Positions 14,460-22,796 of a DNA stretch of 38,336 nt are shown one piece after another; position 1 is the first letter of the stretch; every line of letters begins with the position of its first letter. Under the pieces are notes generated by a model, which made no database searches, was not told the DNA's origin, and saw only the letters and a program-made list of their open reading frames with translations. A program made the position numbers and the translations under genes. This stretch comes from Akkermansiaceae bacterium (GTDB lineage Bacteria > Verrucomicrobiota > Verrucomicrobiia > Verrucomicrobiales > Akkermansiaceae): assembly GCA_022424905.1 (NCBI GenBank), contig JAKMGP010000011.1, forward strand, positions 1-38,336, given 5' to 3'.

Positions 14460-16178
14460 ATGGTGGTCAAACCGCCCGCTGTCACACACCTAAAAACGCA
14501 CACCGAATATTACACCGTGTATTCCAACGAAGATTATTTGATTCAGTTATTGACCGAAGGAGGGCACTTGACCTCCGAGCATGTGGCCGAGATCCGGGGA
14601 AAGCTCGGAGACGATGGCTTGATCCAACATTTCCTTGATCATGGAGATGTTACCGAGACTGCCATTGCCGAGGTTTCCGCGGCAAATGTCGGGACCCATG
14701 TTGCTGATCTTGCCAATGGATTCATTGATCCAGCCTTCAAGAGCTTTCTTAGCTTGGCCGATTGTCGGCGCTTTAATGCTGTGCCGTTTTATGATGATGG
14801 TTCTTACCTCAGTATTGCCCTTGCAGATGTGTTGGATTTTGAATCTCAGGATGCAATTCCGCACATTGTAAATCGTGAGTGTCAATTCTACGCAGCACCG
14901 CTGAAGGGCATTCAAACTGCGTGGGAACAGATTTTTGGAGATGAAGTTGGTCAGGCTGATGCTAGCGAGCTTCAGGTAGTGGGGGACATTGGTTCGGACG
15001 ATTCAGATGCACCAGTCATCAAATTGGTCTCGGGGATTTTGGTCGACGCTTTCAAGATGCGAGCGAGTGATATTCATATTGAGCCTCTTGAAACCTCGCT
15101 ACGGATTCGAAATCGCCTGGATGGTAAGCTCATTGAGGTCGCTAGTCATCCTAAGAAGCTTTTGCCGGCAGTCATTGCACGTCTCAAGGTGATGAGTAGC
15201 TCAATGAGTATCGCGGAGAAACGGATTCCTCAGGATGGTCGGATTCAGATTAAAATGGGGGGTAAAGAGGTTGATCTTCGTGTTTCGTCAGTTCCATCTA
15301 ACCATGGAGAGAGTATTGTTATGCGAATCCTCGATAAGTCAGCCCTGAGCCTTGGACTACCGCAGTTGGGATTCCTTTCTGATGACCAGGCAGTTTTTGC
15401 AAAATTGCTCAGACTTCCAGATGGTATCATTTTGGTGACTGGCCCGACTGGATCAGGTAAGACCACGACTCTCTATGCTTGTTTGAACGAGATTAACAAG
15501 CCGGACAAGAAGATCATTACGGTGGAGGATCCCGTGGAATATGAGCTTGCTGGAATCAATCAAGTAATGGTGCGGGCCGACATCGGGATGACCTTTGCGG
15601 CGGCTCTTCGTTCAATGTTGAGACAGGCGCCAAACATCATCATGGTGGGTGAGATCCGAGATGGTGAAACTGCAAATATTGCGATTAATGCGTCGCTGAC
15701 CGGTCACTTGGTGTTCTCTACCCTCCACACCAATGATGCTCCCAGCTCAGTGGCCCGACTGGCAGACATGGGAATCAAAAATTTCCTAATCGCTTCTGCG
15801 GTCCGCGCAATTCTTGCTCAACGATTAGTTCGTAAGCTTTGCGATAAGTGCAAGGCCCCTGCAACTCTCGACGAGAAGGAGTTGCGTATGCTGAATATTG
15901 ATCTCTCCCAGATAGCTGAGTCCAATATCATGGGCCCGGTGGGTTGCGAAGCCTGCCGTGATACTGGTTATCGCGGTCGAATTGGCATCTTTGAGATCTT
16001 CCTCGTTGATGACGAAGTTCGTCATCTGATTAATCAGGATCTGAGTAGTCCACAACTCCGTCGCCGAGCGCGGGAATTAGGGATGCGGACACTTCGAGAA
16101 GACGGGATTCGAAAGGTTCTCGTTGGGATGACTTCGGCGTCCGAAGTCATCGGGGTCACAATGTCTGATGCCGATTAA
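14460..16178 (+). CDS. Type II secretion/type IV pilus assembly ATPase, first copy
   Basis: A 572-residue GspE/PilB ATPase. An N-terminal MshEN/GSPII_E_N domain spans about 20-160 (YLSIALADVLDFESQDAI). The ATPase core holds Walker A GPTGSGKTT near residue 328, the Asp box ITVEDPVEYEL, Walker B NIIMVGEIRD and the His box TGHLVFSTLHTNDA. A four-cysteine zinc site follows (LCDKCKAP and GCEACRDTGYRGR). The enzyme hydrolyses ATP at the inner membrane to drive pseudopilus or pilus extension. The ATG at 14460 has AGAGGG just upstream. A second GspE/PilB gene follows after 41 bases, then gspF and gspG, so this is the first gene of a secretion operon. Relative to the second copy the sequence before Walker B is RQAPN instead of RQDPD, a small change in a conserved loop. 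Confidence 0.93.
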   Translation: MVVKPPAVTHLKTHTEYYTVYSNEDYLIQLLTEGGHLTSEHVAEIRGKLGDDGLIQHFLDHGDVTETAIAEVSAANVGTHVADLANGFIDPAFKSFLSLADCRRFNAVPFYDDGSYLSIALADVLDFESQDAIPHIVNRECQFYAAPLKGIQTAWEQIFGDEVGQADASELQVVGDIGSDDSDAPVIKLVSGILVDAFKMRASDIHIEPLETSLRIRNRLDGKLIEVASHPKKLLPAVIARLKVMSSSMSIAEKRIPQDGRIQIKMGGKEVDLRVSSVPSNHGESIVMRILDKSALSLGLPQLGFLSDDQAVFAKLLRLPDGIILVTGPTGSGKTTTLYACLNEINKPDKKIITVEDPVEYELAGINQVMVRADIGMTFAAALRSMLRQAPNIIMVGEIRDGETANIAINASLTGHLVFSTLHTNDAPSSVARLADMGIKNFLIASAVRAILAQRLVRKLCDKCKAPATLDEKELRMLNIDLSQIAESNIMGPVGCEACRDTGYRGRIGIFEIFLVDDEVRHLINQDLSSPQLRRRARELGMRTLREDGIRKVLVGMTSASEVIGVTMSDAD

Positions 16179-16219
16179 ATATTTTCACACCTTAATAAAC
16201 TTAAACTCTTTTTATCACG

Positions 16220-17893
16220 ATGGATAACAACCAAATCCTCGATCTCTTTGTCAGTCGCAGTTTGATCGACGGTGCCCTCAAGGCTGACGTGCTCGCGGAA
16301 GTCGAAAACAGCGGAAAGGAAGCCGCTGAAATTCTTGTTGATTACCAAGTCGTCAACTCGCGTGACGACATCTGGCCGATCATTGCCCAGGAACTCGGAG
16401 CCGAGTTTGTGGATTTCAGCGATTTTGAGCCCCCCGAAGCGCTGCTTTCGCTAGTTCCTGCCGGACTTGCTCGACTTCACGGCGCTTTGCCAGTTGCTTA
16501 TAACGAAGGCAATATTTCAGTCGCCCTAACGGACCCACTTAACCCCCAAATACTTGAGGATCTTCGCTTCGCTGTTGGTCATGAACTTACCTTGATTGTG
16601 GGTGCTGATCATCTCGTTGAGCAAAAAATCAACGAGCTTTACGGAGGAGAAGAGAAAGCGATGGATGATATTCTTGGCCAGCTTGACGGCGGGCTGAAAT
16701 TCAAGGGTGGCGAAGCAGAGATGGAGGATGAGGCTAACTCGGCCCCCATTATGCGCTACGTAGATCTTGTTCTCTATCAGGCCATCAAAGAAAAGGCTTC
16801 CGATATTCACTTCGAACCTTTCGAAACTGAGTTTAAAATTCGCTACCGGGTTGACGGGGCGCTTTACGAGATGACTCCGCCGCCGGTTCACCTCGCCCTT
16901 CCGATCATTTCTCGTGTGAAGGTGATGGCGAACATGAACATTGCAGAGCGCCGTGTTCCTCAGGATGGACGGATCGTGAAGCAGGTTGGAGATCAATCTG
17001 TTGATATGCGTGTTTCATCGCTTCCGACACAGTATGGGGAGAGTGTTGTGCTTCGTGTCTTGGACCGGAACTCCGTGAACCTTAATCTAGATAATCTGGG
17101 GCTGCCGCAGCATATCCATGAATACATCCACGATACGATCCGGATGCCGAATGGGATTTTTATTGTGACAGGACCAACTGGTGCGGGAAAAACTACGACT
17201 CTGTATGCGGCTCTCCGCGAGATTAACACGATAGATACCAAGATTCTGACGGCAGAGGATCCAGTAGAATACGATGTAGATGGGATCGTTCAGGTTCCGG
17301 TTAATGACGCTATTGGAATGACTTTCGAGAGGGTGCTTCGGGCTTTTCTTCGTCAGGATCCTGATAAAATTCTGGTGGGAGAAATGCGAGACCTCGATAC
17401 CGCGAAAATTGCGATTCAAGCTTCATTGACCGGTCACCTTGTGCTCTCCACTCTTCACACCAACGATGCTGCTGGAGCGGTGACTCGACTGGTTGATATG
17501 GGAACTCAACCATTCTTGGTTGCCGCTTCTCTGGAAGGAATTTTGGCTCAGCGACTCTTGCGAACGATTTGTCCTGATTGTAAAGCTCCCTACGAGCCGA
17601 GTGAAGCTATTCTCACTCAACTTGGGGTGGCTCCACACGAACTTGGAGACAAGAGCTTTTTCACCGGTAAGGGCTGTAAATCTTGCGCTGATTCTGGGTA
17701 TAAAGGCCGCGCTGGTTTATACGAGCTTTTGAATGTCAGCGATCCTATGCGTGAGCTCATTATCGACAGGGCGCCGGCAGTGGTGATCAAGCAAAAAGCA
17801 ATTGAGCTTGGCATGACGACACTCCGTGAAGACGGTCTTCGTTGTATTTATGAAGGTCGCACGACAATCGAGGAGGTTTTAAAGTATACCTAA
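16220..17893 (+). CDS. gspE: Type II secretion/type IV pilus assembly ATPase, second copy
   Basis: A 557-residue ATPase homologous along its full length to the product of the preceding gene. N-terminal MshEN domain (ALPVAYNEGNISVALTDPLN at about 89-108), Walker A GPTGAGKTT near residue 318, Asp box LTAEDPVEYDV, Walker B KILVGEMRD, His box TGHLVLSTLHTNDA, and zinc cysteines ICPDCKAP and GCKSCADSGYKGR. All catalytic parts are intact in both copies, so neither looks like a relic. Two different ATPases beside a single gspF suggests a mixed hexamer, or extension and retraction (or alternative) motors on one platform. True PilT retraction ATPases lack the MshEN domain, so both belong to the extension class by structure. 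gspF follows after 106 bases. Confidence 0.94.
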   Translation: MDNNQILDLFVSRSLIDGALKADVLAEVENSGKEAAEILVDYQVVNSRDDIWPIIAQELGAEFVDFSDFEPPEALLSLVPAGLARLHGALPVAYNEGNISVALTDPLNPQILEDLRFAVGHELTLIVGADHLVEQKINELYGGEEKAMDDILGQLDGGLKFKGGEAEMEDEANSAPIMRYVDLVLYQAIKEKASDIHFEPFETEFKIRYRVDGALYEMTPPPVHLALPIISRVKVMANMNIAERRVPQDGRIVKQVGDQSVDMRVSSLPTQYGESVVLRVLDRNSVNLNLDNLGLPQHIHEYIHDTIRMPNGIFIVTGPTGAGKTTTLYAALREINTIDTKILTAEDPVEYDVDGIVQVPVNDAIGMTFERVLRAFLRQDPDKILVGEMRDLDTAKIAIQASLTGHLVLSTLHTNDAAGAVTRLVDMGTQPFLVAASLEGILAQRLLRTICPDCKAPYEPSEAILTQLGVAPHELGDKSFFTGKGCKSCADSGYKGRAGLYELLNVSDPMRELIIDRAPAVVIKQKAIELGMTTLREDGLRCIYEGRTTIEEVLKYT

Positions 17894-17999
17894 TCACCTT
17901 AATTTGGGGGGTAATTCGGCGGATTCATTTAAGATTTCGTCATTTGGAGCTTCCCCAACCTTTCTCTAAATCTTTAGAACTAACCACACACAATATCTC

Positions 18000-19292
18000 A
18001 TGGCTAATTTTCAATACATTGCACTCGATTCCAAGGGGGAACAGAAGACCGGAATCAAGCAAGGCAATTCGGATGCGGAAGTGATTCAGGCCCTTCGAGG
18101 AGAAGGTCTTTACCCTACCCAAGTGGTCCCTGAAGGGCAGGGGGCGATTGCTGCAACTCCTGGCAAGAAGGGGAAGAAGAAGACCAAGCGTAAAGCCAAA
18201 GGTGGCAAAGCTAGTAAAGTAGGCGGTAAGGTTAAGCCCAAGATTCTCATGATCTTCACCCGTCAACTGGCGACTCTGATTGACTCCGGACTTCCTCTTC
18301 TTCGTGGCTTAAATGTTCTTGGTAAGCAGGAGCCTAATCCTGTTCTTCAGGCGACGATCAATAATATTGGGGAGTCTGTCCAAGGAGGTTCGACCTTCTC
18401 GGAAAGCCTAGGTCAGCACCCTAAGATGTTTAACAAGCTCTATGTGAACATGGTGAAAGCTGGTGAACTTGGCGGTGTTCTTGAAGTGGTTCTCACTCGC
18501 CTGGCCGAGTATCAGGAAAAGGCCCATAAGTTGAAGGGTAAGATCGTTTCAGCGATGGTCTATCCGCTAATCGTGATGTTTATCGCGGTCGCAATTATGA
18601 GCTTCCTGATGTTGTTCATTGTTCCCAAGTTTCGCGATATGTTTCGCGACATGGGAGATGGGGCTCAGCTTCCCTTAATTTCACGTGTTGTCTTCGGATT
18701 CTCGGATTGGATGTTGGCCCGCCCTCTCGTCCTCCCGAATGCGGTGTGGATTCTTTTCATCGCAGTAGGAAGTTGGACTGCCTTTGGGGCCTGGGCTAGA
18801 ACGGTTAAAGGTCGAAATATAGTCGATGGTCTCAAACTTAAGATTCCAATCTTTGGTGATATCCAACGGAAAAGTGCAATCGCCCGCTTCAGCCGGACAC
18901 TCGGAACCTTGGTAACCTCTGGTGTTCCAATTCTTCAGGCTCTTAATATTACGAGGGACACCGCGGGTAACGTGGTTGTCGCCGAGGCGATCGATAAAGT
19001 TCACGACGCGGTGAAAGAGGGTGAATCAATTGTGACGCCAATGACAGGATCAGGAATTTTCCCCAACCTCGTGGTGTCGATGGTCGACGTGGGGGAGGAG
19101 ACTGGGCAATTGCCCGAAATGCTCTTGAAGATTGCAGATGTCTATGATGATGAGGTTGATGGTGCGGTGACTGCGCTGACCTCAATTCTTGAACCAATTA
19201 TGATCGTTATTCTCGCGCTCGTTGTGGGTGCGATTGTTTTCGCCCTCTTCCTCCCATTAATCAGCGTGATTCAGAAGATGCAGGGAGGCTAG
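18000..19292 (+). CDS. gspF: Inner-membrane platform protein GspF/PilC
   Basis: A 430-residue protein with an N-terminal YIALDSKGEQKTG segment typical of GspF, two homologous T2SF domains and three membrane helices (about 190-215, 245-262, 402-425). Conserved pieces include IFTRQLATLIDSGLPLLRGL in the first domain and RFSRTLGTLVTSGVPILQALNI in the second, and the closing EPIMIVILALVVGAIVFALFLPL. GspF is the membrane platform that the GspE ATPase turns or pushes against. Odd: residues about 55-82 are an extra Lys/Gly-rich linker (GKKGKKKTKRKAKGGKASK) between the N-terminal strand and the first T2SF domain; it may bind nucleic acid or acidic lipid heads, or is just a flexible hinge. Confidence 0.94.
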   Translation: MANFQYIALDSKGEQKTGIKQGNSDAEVIQALRGEGLYPTQVVPEGQGAIAATPGKKGKKKTKRKAKGGKASKVGGKVKPKILMIFTRQLATLIDSGLPLLRGLNVLGKQEPNPVLQATINNIGESVQGGSTFSESLGQHPKMFNKLYVNMVKAGELGGVLEVVLTRLAEYQEKAHKLKGKIVSAMVYPLIVMFIAVAIMSFLMLFIVPKFRDMFRDMGDGAQLPLISRVVFGFSDWMLARPLVLPNAVWILFIAVGSWTAFGAWARTVKGRNIVDGLKLKIPIFGDIQRKSAIARFSRTLGTLVTSGVPILQALNITRDTAGNVVVAEAIDKVHDAVKEGESIVTPMTGSGIFPNLVVSMVDVGEETGQLPEMLLKIADVYDDEVDGAVTALTSILEPIMIVILALVVGAIVFALFLPLISVIQKMQGG

Positions 19293-19341
19293 GCGTCAAG
19301 ATGCAATTTGATTCCTACTAACTAACCAGCTATAAAAACTG

Positions 19342-19905
19342 ATGAACTTCGTAAAAGATCCCAAGCTAAAGAGGCTTCATAAATCTGGATTCTCACTTAT
19401 TGAGCTTCTCGTTGTTGTTTCGATTATTGTGATTCTCGCCGGAATTACGATCGGCGTCATGAGCTCGGTGAACGCAAAACGAGATATCTCAACAACTTCA
19501 AAAAACATTTTGATGGTGAGAACTAAACTCGAGGCCTTTTATAATGAACAGGGTTATTACCCGGTGGGACAGGATGCCACAAGTGCATGCGTTTATAAGG
19601 CTCTTTCAGGTGATCCGACGGGACAGGGAGCAAATCCGACTGGAACGATTTACTGGCCAGAGCTTAATGATGACCGGAATCCGGCCCTTGTGAGCACTTT
19701 TCAGGGTTTCCGAGTCATTCTTGACGGTTTTGGAGAATCACTTCGCTATCGTTCTGCAACTGATGCTGATGGAAATCCGGTTCAGAATGTGAGAAATGAT
19801 GGCGATTTCGACCTTTGGTCGATTGGTCCTGATGGTGAGCCTAGCGACATTAACGTGAGTGGGCTTCTCAATAACGAACAAACACAGGATGATATCTGGC
19901 AGTAA
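19342..19905 (+). CDS. gspG: Type II secretion major pseudopilin GspG-like
   Basis: A 187-residue prepilin. The cleavage motif is KSG|FSLIELLVVVSIIV: the prepilin peptidase would cut after Gly16, Phe17 would be methylated and Glu21 (position +5) is the assembly residue. A hydrophobic helix covers 17-40. The C-terminal half has LEAFYNEQGYYPVG and FDLWSIGPDGEPSD, which match the GspG globular domain and its calcium-binding loop. It would polymerise into the short pseudopilus pushing substrates through the outer membrane. The 16-residue leader is longer than the six or seven residues usual in Proteobacteria but normal for this group. It is the last gene of the cluster; other parts (gspD, C, L, M, prepilin peptidase) are not in the window. 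Confidence 0.92.
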   Translation: MNFVKDPKLKRLHKSGFSLIELLVVVSIIVILAGITIGVMSSVNAKRDISTTSKNILMVRTKLEAFYNEQGYYPVGQDATSACVYKALSGDPTGQGANPTGTIYWPELNDDRNPALVSTFQGFRVILDGFGESLRYRSATDADGNPVQNVRNDGDFDLWSIGPDGEPSDINVSGLLNNEQTQDDIWQ

Positions 19906-19941
19906 TTCCTGCCTGATCTCATTCTCATAAGTAATCATAAG

Positions 19942-19969
19942 CAGGCGGAGGATAATGATCTTCCGCCTG
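19942..19969 (+). terminator. Strong hairpin between gspG and the basic-protein gene
   Basis: CAGGCGGAGGAT (19942-19953) pairs with ATCTTCCGCCTG (19958-19969) around the 4-base loop AATG: 12 pairs with one G-U. It lies 17 bases before the ATG at 19987 and is followed by TTCTAATC, not a clean T run, so it could be a weak terminator, an RNA-stabilising 3' end for the secretion operon or a leader element of the next gene. Confidence 0.55.
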
Positions 19970-19986
19970 TTCTAATCAAAAAAGAC

Positions 19987-20721
19987 ATGTCCGAAGAGAC
20001 ACAACCAGCCAAGAAGGCTGCACGTAAAACAGTGCGGAAAAAGAGCGCTGCCAAGCGCGCTCCTAAGAAGAATATTAAGTCAGCAAGCTCTGACGATCGG
20101 GAGAAAGAGCTTCCTCTTGGAGAAAAGCCCGCGAGCAAGGCTTCGATCAATGATAAAGACTCAAGTGGGCCGAAAAATGAAGTGGAGCCAACCCGCAAGG
20201 CTCGCGAGCCTAAGTCGGGTGTTCGCGATGCCCGCCGCGAGGTTGGCGATGGTCCCATTCTTGATGAAGTTTCCGAAAAGCTTGTTCCCGATCTGGATGA
20301 TTCGACAGAAGCCAAAGAGAAGGGTGGCCCGAAGAAGCAAGCCCGAAAGAATGACTCTTCTGCACCTTCAAAGGAACAAGGTCAGGTCCGACAGGAGTCC
20401 GGAGAGCGCCGGGGCCGTGGACGCGGACGCAGGGAACGGGGTGAAAAGCGCGAAGGAAAGCCAAGGGTTGCCGTGGATTCAAAAGATCTTGCCAAAAAGG
20501 CCTGGAAAATTTTCGAGTCCGAAGTCACCGAGGAAGGGCTAGCTCTGCTTGATGATAATGGTCTCCGTGATTATGCCCGGAGTAGCTTTAATGCTGCGCG
20601 TCTTTTTCTCGAAGAAAAGGAGAGAGTCATTGGTCGCGAAAATAGAGCCAATGCTGGAAACAATGGGCGCGAAAAGGAAGCGAAGGTTGAAAACGATAAG
20701 TCGCAAACCGACGAGGAATAA
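19987..20721 (+). CDS. Lys/Arg-rich protein: histone H1-like tail, RG repeats and C-terminal helical domain
   Basis: A 244-residue protein I cannot name. Residues 1-33 are Ala/Lys/Arg-rich in the style of histone H1-like bacterial proteins (AKKAARKTVRKKSAAKRAPKK). Residues 34-130 are charged and disordered-looking. Residues about 138-157 are RG-rich (GERRGRGRGRRERGEKREGK), as in RNA-binding RGG boxes. Residues 163-220 look like a compact helical domain (AKKAWKIFESEVTEEGLALL, LRDYARSSFNAARLFLEEKERV). The tail is charged. There is no signal peptide, so it should be cytoplasmic; binding to DNA or RNA is the likely role, by composition only. It follows a strong hairpin after gspG and ends just before a clear terminator, so it may be its own transcription unit. 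Confidence 0.85.
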   Translation: MSEETQPAKKAARKTVRKKSAAKRAPKKNIKSASSDDREKELPLGEKPASKASINDKDSSGPKNEVEPTRKAREPKSGVRDARREVGDGPILDEVSEKLVPDLDDSTEAKEKGGPKKQARKNDSSAPSKEQGQVRQESGERRGRGRGRRERGEKREGKPRVAVDSKDLAKKAWKIFESEVTEEGLALLDDNGLRDYARSSFNAARLFLEEKERVIGRENRANAGNNGREKEAKVENDKSQTDEE

Positions 20722-20753
20722 GATCTTCACTCACTTCTCGAAAGTATTTCAAG

Positions 20754-20785
20754 CCGGCCCACGCAATGACGTGTGCCGGTTTTTT
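20754..20785 (+). terminator. Rho-independent terminator
   Basis: CCGGCCCAC (20754-20762) and GTGTGCCGG (20771-20779) form a stem with one internal C-T mismatch and an 8-base loop, followed by six T. It ends the basic-protein gene and touches the stop codon of the convergent metG. Confidence 0.85.
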
Positions 20786-22349
20786 ATGACTCTTTTTCTT
20801 CGATTTGAATTCTAGGGAAGACAGGCTTAGGTTTTCCGGTCTTGTGTCCAGCTTCCAAGAGCCCCCATTTGAGGTCGCCGAGGGTGAGTTTTATTAGATC
20901 GTCCTTTTTTAATTGGCCAAAAATCTTGGCAGCCGCGTCTGGAAGAATTGGTCGGAGAAGAACAGCGAGCTGGGCGCAAGATTCTGCGGTGTGAGATAGG
21001 ATCTCACCAACTCGAGAGAGCTTAGATTCGTCTTTTTTCATCTCCCAGGGTTTGTGTCTTTCTAGGTACCCATTGCAATGAGTGACATGGTCATTGATAG
21101 CTTGCAGGGCGACACTGACCTCGCAGTTATCCATCGCTTCGCGATAGGTGGAAACTGACTGCGCCAAGCATTCACGAAGGGCTAGATCTTCAGCATTATC
21201 AGTATTAGTGACACTGATGGTGGAGTTACAGAAGCCCTTGGTCATATTGATTGAACGATTGAGTAGATTCCCTAGATCGTTTGCGAGTTCGGTATTGAAA
21301 AGCATGACAAGCCGCTCGATATCAAAGTCGCTATCTTTTCCCGAGCGAATATCGCGGCAGAGATAATAGCGAAGAGTGTCAGGTCCAAATTTTTCGGCAA
21401 GTTCATCTGGGTCAACGATGTTGCCTAGGGATTTCGACATTTTGTCGCCCTTTACATTCCAGAACCCGTGAACGAGGAGGGTGGGCATTTCGGAAGCTTC
21501 AAAACCCATGGCGTGGAGCATACAAGGCCAGTAAACCGCATGAGCTGGCACGAGAATATCTTTTCCAATGATTTGGAGGTCAGCGGGCCATAGCGAATCG
21601 AATTTGGGGAGTTCGGAGCCCTCTGGTTTTTGGTATCCCGCGAAAGAGATATAATTGATAAGCGCGTCAAACCAAACATAGGTCACAAAATCCGGATCAA
21701 AGGGGAGGGGGATTCCCCAAGACATCCGTTCCTTCGGGCGTGAAATACAGAGATCAGTGTCGCCGGCTCTTTCAATTGCGTTGAGGACTTCATTTTTCCG
21801 AAATTCTGGAATGATTTTGAGATCATCATTCGCAACCGTAGAGCGGAGCCACTCGGCGTGGTCGGAGAGTTTGAAATACCAGTTTTCCTCTTCGATTTCC
21901 ATGATCTCACCCCATTCATCACCGAAATCACCGTGATCGTTACGATCTCGGTCAGTGAGGAATTGCTCTTGTCGGACGGAGTAGAATCCAGCGTAGGATT
22001 TTTTGTAGAGAGCTCCCTCCTTTTCAAGTTTACCTAAGATTTTCTGAACACAGGATTTGTGCCGTTCGTCGGTCGTTTCTGCCCAGCTATCATACTCAAC
22101 CCCGAGTTTTTCCCAGAGACGGATAAATCCTTTTGTGTTTCGTTTGGTAAGGGTCGCCACGTTGACACCTTCGGTTTCGGCGGTTTTGACCATCTTCTGG
22201 CCATGCTGGTCAACGCCGGTGAGGAAGAATGATTCGACACCCTTGAGGCGCTGGTAGCGAGTTAGGACGTCGGCGAGAATTTTCTCGTAGGCGTGCCCGA
22301 TATGCGGTTTGCCGTTTGGGTAGTCGATGGCAGTAGTGACGTAGAACAT
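20784..22349 (-). CDS. metG: Methionyl-tRNA synthetase
   Basis: A 521-residue class I synthetase that charges methionine onto initiator and elongator tRNA. Visible: the HIGH-type motif PHIGHA at 15-20, GVDQHGQKM, the anticodon-side WFDALINYISF motif and KMSKSLGN near residue 303. The zinc-knuckle region after FYSVRQEQFL has no CxxC pairs, so this is the zinc-free knuckle type. The protein ends shortly after the anticodon-binding helices and lacks the C-terminal EMAP-II-like tRNA-binding domain present in E. coli and Bacillus MetRS. It is the last of three same-strand genes, 91 bases after the TPR gene. Confidence 0.96.
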   Translation of the reverse strand: MFYVTTAIDYPNGKPHIGHAYEKILADVLTRYQRLKGVESFFLTGVDQHGQKMVKTAETEGVNVATLTKRNTKGFIRLWEKLGVEYDSWAETTDERHKSCVQKILGKLEKEGALYKKSYAGFYSVRQEQFLTDRDRNDHGDFGDEWGEIMEIEEENWYFKLSDHAEWLRSTVANDDLKIIPEFRKNEVLNAIERAGDTDLCISRPKERMSWGIPLPFDPDFVTYVWFDALINYISFAGYQKPEGSELPKFDSLWPADLQIIGKDILVPAHAVYWPCMLHAMGFEASEMPTLLVHGFWNVKGDKMSKSLGNIVDPDELAEKFGPDTLRYYLCRDIRSGKDSDFDIERLVMLFNTELANDLGNLLNRSINMTKGFCNSTISVTNTDNAEDLALRECLAQSVSTYREAMDNCEVSVALQAINDHVTHCNGYLERHKPWEMKKDESKLSRVGEILSHTAESCAQLAVLLRPILPDAAAKIFGQLKKDDLIKLTLGDLKWGLLEAGHKTGKPKPVFPRIQIEEKES

Positions 22350-22440
22350 AGTTTTAAATCGTTCAGGGTTGCAAAGTGTCGAAGAAATGTTCCGGCTGGC
22401 GCAAGACTAGGGGTGATGAATGAAGCGGCCTAGTAGAGGT

Positions 22441-22782
22441 TCAGAGTTTGGTGACTTTCCCTCCCATAGAGAGAATCCGCGCGTTTCCCTTCGCGTGTTC
22501 GGCCTCGGCGATTTGCCCATCCCGAACATACATTTGAGAGAGCCCCGTCCACGCGAGGAGGTCGTCGGGTTCAAGAAGAGTTGCTTTGATCCCACAACCG
22601 ATTGCTTCTTTTACTTTTTCGAGTTTGAGAAGAGTCATGCCGAGGGCCTGCCATCCATCGAAAAAGCGATCATCAAATTCTACCGCTTCCCGATAGGCGC
22701 TTTCGGCTTTCTCGAGCTCTCCTAGAGCAAGGTTGGAATTCCCCCGCTCGAAGGCATTGTCTCGCGCGGAGTGATTAGACAT
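22441..22782 (-). CDS. Small TPR-repeat protein
   Basis: A 113-residue protein made of about two and a half to three tetratricopeptide repeats: FERGNSNLALGELEKAESAYREAV, then GWQALGMTLLKLEKVKEAIGCGIKATLLEP, then AWTGLSQMYVRDGQIAEAEH. There is no signal peptide, so it is cytoplasmic and probably an adaptor for protein contacts. It begins 14 bases after the stop of the PpiD/SurA-like chaperone gene and is almost surely on the same transcript. Partner unknown. Confidence 0.8.
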   Translation of the reverse strand: MSNHSARDNAFERGNSNLALGELEKAESAYREAVEFDDRFFDGWQALGMTLLKLEKVKEAIGCGIKATLLEPDDLLAWTGLSQMYVRDGQIAEAEHAKGNARILSMGGKVTKL

Positions 22783-22796
22783 TTCCTAGGTTGGAT

